7,124 nucleotides of DNA from Draconibacterium sp. (GTDB lineage: Bacteria; Bacteroidota; Bacteroidia; Bacteroidales; Prolixibacteraceae), in contig JAUVDE010000171.1 in the NCBI GenBank assembly GCA_030595485.1, positions 1-7,124 of the forward strand, in the 5' to 3' direction. The position numbers and the translations under genes were made by a program. Positions 5,027-7,124 of the stretch are shown in pieces. The notes under the pieces were generated by a model. The model ran no database searches and was not told the DNA's origin. It saw only the letters and a program-made list of their open reading frames with translations. Within the stretch, counting starts at the first letter, position 1, and each line of letters starts with the position of its first letter.

Positions 5027-6511
5027 ATGCATTTATTAGGAATAGACATAGGAAGTTCATCAGTAAAAGTTTCGCTAATTAGTGGAGAAAACGGCAACTT
5101 GGTCGCTTCCTCATTTCATCCGAAACAAGAAATGAAAATAACAGCCCATAAAGCAGGCTGGGCAGAGCAGGCTCCCGAATTATGGTGGGAAAATTTAAAA
5201 TTGGCATTGGCCGATGTAATGGCTGAATCGAAAGTTGCAGCGGAAAGTATCGAGTCTATAGGAATTTCGTACCAAATGCATGGTTTGGTTATGGTTGATA
5301 AGAACCTTGAAGTTTTGCGTCCATCCATTATATGGTGCGATAGTCGCGCTGCCGTTTATGGCGATGCTGCTTTTAACGAAATTGGAGGCCAACGTTGTTT
5401 AACCAACCTGCTAAATTCGCCTGGCAACTTTACTGCATCGAAATTAAAATGGGTAAAAGAAAACGAACCGGAGCTTTTTGCAAGGGTTTATAAAATAATG
5501 CTTCCGGGCGATTACATTGCCATGAAACTAACTGGCGAGGTACAAACTACTGTAAGTGGACTTTCGGAAGGTATTATGTGGAATTTTAAAGAGAATTCTT
5601 TAGCAAATCTGCTATTTGAAAACTATGGATTTTCATCTGATATCATTCCTGAAATTGTTCCAACCTTTGAAACATCAGGTCACGTTACTGCACAAATGGC
5701 TGCTGAGCTTGGACTTTCTACAAAAACAAAAATAAGCTATCGCGCAGGCGACCAGCCTAACAATGCACTATCATTAAACGTATTAAATCCGGGAGAAATT
5801 GCAACAACTGCAGGCACTTCGGGTGTGGTTTATGGTGTTAGCGACGAAATTAAATACGACCCACAATCGAGGGTAAATACTTTTGCTCACGTAAATCATA
5901 CGGCAGAAAATACACGTTTAGGTGTTCTGTTGTGCATTAACGGAACAGGTATTTTAAATGCCTGGCTCAAACGTATGGTAGGTGAAAATCTATCGTACGA
6001 GGCGATGAATGACTTGGCAGCAAAAGTTGCGATTGGCTCAGATGGAGTTACTACCCTACCTTTTGGAAATGGTGCCGAGCGTGTTTTAAATAACAAAGAA
6101 ATTGGCTCAATGATTAATGGAGTTAATTTTAATATTCACGGCAAAGGTCATTTACTAAGAGCTGCACAAGAGGGAATTGTATTTTCGTTTAACTACGGAA
6201 TGGAAATCATGAAAAACATTGGTATTAATGCTTCTGTTATTCGTGCCGGACAAGCAAACATGTTTCTCTCTCCTATTTTCAGAAATACTTTAGCCGGTGT
6301 TTCCGGAGCTACAATTGAATTATACAATACCGATGGTTCGGTAGGTGCAGCTCGTGGTGCCGGAGTTGGTTCGGGATATTACAAATCGTTTAACGAAGCC
6401 TTTACCAACCTTAAAAAACTGGAAATAATTGAGCCTGATACTACGAAAGAAAGTCAGTACAAAGAAGCTTATGAGAATTGGAAGATTCAACTTGAAAAAG
6501 CAATTAAATAA
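5027..6511 (+). CDS. xylB: Xylulokinase, FGGY family
   Basis: This cytoplasmic enzyme phosphorylates D-xylulose with ATP to give xylulose 5-phosphate for the pentose phosphate pathway. At 494 residues it has normal FGGY length and two actin-like domains. LGIDIGSSSVKV (4-15) is the first phosphate loop, with Asp7 in the conserved position. SYQMHGLV (81-88) and IIWCDSRA (101-108) match xylulokinases, and PGNFTASKLKWVKENEPELF and LPGDY (132-163) align well with the E. coli enzyme. RAGDQPNNALS (239-249) carries the catalytic-base Asp242, and AGTSGVVYGVS (262-272) is the second nucleotide loop. The late Gly-rich motif is altered: IRAGQANMF (405-413) stands where E. coli has IGGGARSEY. I believe this is usual for Bacteroidota xylulokinases. 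It is 115 bases downstream of gntR and 25 bases upstream of an oxidoreductase gene, and probably forms an operon with the latter. A related ketopentose substrate is possible. Confidence 0.9.
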   Translation: MHLLGIDIGSSSVKVSLISGENGNLVASSFHPKQEMKITAHKAGWAEQAPELWWENLKLALADVMAESKVAAESIESIGISYQMHGLVMVDKNLEVLRPSIIWCDSRAAVYGDAAFNEIGGQRCLTNLLNSPGNFTASKLKWVKENEPELFARVYKIMLPGDYIAMKLTGEVQTTVSGLSEGIMWNFKENSLANLLFENYGFSSDIIPEIVPTFETSGHVTAQMAAELGLSTKTKISYRAGDQPNNALSLNVLNPGEIATTAGTSGVVYGVSDEIKYDPQSRVNTFAHVNHTAENTRLGVLLCINGTGILNAWLKRMVGENLSYEAMNDLAAKVAIGSDGVTTLPFGNGAERVLNNKEIGSMINGVNFNIHGKGHLLRAAQEGIVFSFNYGMEIMKNIGINASVIRAGQANMFLSPIFRNTLAGVSGATIELYNTDGSVGAARGAGVGSGYYKSFNEAFTNLKKLEIIEPDTTKESQYKEAYENWKIQLEKAIK

Positions 6512-6536
6512 TCACTATACCTAAATCAATAATACA

Positions 6537-7124
6537 ATGAACAATACAAATAGAAGAACATTTTTAAAATCGGCAGTAATTGCCGGAACAGGAGCATTAT
6601 TTATTCCTAATTTTATTGCTTGTGCACCAAGTACAAAATTGCGTTTTGCAATGATTGGTGTTGGCGCAAGAGGTCATGCCAGCTGGAGCCAGATTGCCAA
6701 AGAGGATATTGTGGCCATGTGTGACGTTGACGACAGAATGACTGATAGAGCGTACAAAACTGTACCCAATGCTAAAAAGTACAAAGATTTTAGGGTGATG
6801 TTCGACGAGATGGCCAACGAAATTGATGCCGTAATGATCGCAACTCCTGACCATACACATTTCGCGGCTGCAATGACAGCAATGCAACTTGGGAAACATG
6901 TACTGGTAGAAAAACCACTTGTGCATAATATTTGGCAATGCCGCACCATGAAAAAAGCAGCTAAACATTATGGTATCGTATCGCAAATGGCAAATCAGGG
7001 ACATACAACCCATGGCATTCGATTAGTAAAAGAATGGTTTGAGGCAGGTATTCTTGGAGATGTAAAAGAAGTAATTAGATGGGGAGGCCCAACAACATTT
7101 AAGCCAGATGGATATTTCTCAAAG
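6537..7124 (+). CDS. Tat-exported Gfo/Idh/MocA oxidoreductase (3' end cut off by window edge)
   Basis: The visible 196 codons are the N-terminal part of a Gfo/Idh/MocA protein; these NAD(P)-dependent enzymes usually oxidise, reduce or epimerise sugars, and a few relatives are NAD-dependent glycosidases. NRRTFLKS (5-12) is a twin-arginine export motif followed by a hydrophobic stretch. FIAC ending at Cys29 resembles a lipobox, so the protein may be a Tat-exported lipoprotein, though Phe at -3 is atypical. FAMIGVGARG (37-46) is the Rossmann GxGxxG motif, CDVDD (62-66) follows the second strand, IATPDHTH (101-108) is the typical loop, and VEKP (124-127) contains the conserved Lys. NQGHTTHGIRLVKEWFEAGILGDVKEV (153-179) is characteristic of exported members. 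It follows xylB after 25 bases with no terminator between them, so co-transcription under the GntR-controlled promoter is likely. The substrate is unknown. Confidence 0.88.
   Translation, partial: MNNTNRRTFLKSAVIAGTGALFIPNFIACAPSTKLRFAMIGVGARGHASWSQIAKEDIVAMCDVDDRMTDRAYKTVPNAKKYKDFRVMFDEMANEIDAVMIATPDHTHFAAAMTAMQLGKHVLVEKPLVHNIWQCRTMKKAAKHYGIVSQMANQGHTTHGIRLVKEWFEAGILGDVKEVIRWGGPTTFKPDGYFSK

Noticed and set aside
6597..7013. 138-codon open frame on the minus strand
   Set aside because: It lies entirely antisense to the oxidoreductase gene, whose motifs are clear, and its translation is Cys- and His-rich without family features.

Overview
The window reads as chromosomal DNA of a member of the Bacteroidota. 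The base composition is AT-rich. Several promoters match the Bacteroidota pattern (TTTG at about -33 and TAnnTTTG at about -7). Gene starts lack strong Shine-Dalgarno sequences. The OmpH-like, xylulokinase and Tat-exported Gfo/Idh/MocA proteins look like those of marine or gut Bacteroidales/Marinilabiliales; that order-level placement is an inference from general resemblance. No tRNA, rRNA, CRISPR array, insertion sequence or phage gene was seen.

Left part (1-2005, minus strand). A family 2 glycosyltransferase runs off the left edge. It is preceded by an OmpH/Skp-like membrane-anchored periplasmic chaperone, and a clear intrinsic terminator separates the two genes. The region 1718-2005 is a divergent promoter region: a good promoter drives the ompH-like gene leftwards and a weaker candidate drives the proline dehydrogenase gene rightwards.

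Middle part (2006-3915). A stand-alone PutB-type proline dehydrogenase (plus strand) converges with a small FMN nitroreductase (minus strand). The 139 bases between them hold two stem-loop structures. Upstream of the nitroreductase, a 289-base divergent region holds its promoter, a long imperfect inverted repeat of unknown role (3671-3745), and the promoter and operator of the next regulator.

Right part (3838-7124, plus strand). This is a small sugar-utilisation locus: a GntR-type regulator with a LacI-like sensor domain, a xylulokinase, and the first 196 codons of a Tat-exported Gfo/Idh/MocA oxidoreductase that continues past the right edge. The most informative observation is that the regulator and kinase promoters carry the same 8-mer, CAGAACAG, 5-6 bases downstream of the -7 element. 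It is arranged as an inverted pair at the regulator and as a direct pair spaced 10 bp apart at the kinase. This suggests that the GntR protein represses both itself and the kinase-oxidoreductase operon until a pentose-type inducer appears. The geometry is seen directly; the regulatory role is inferred.
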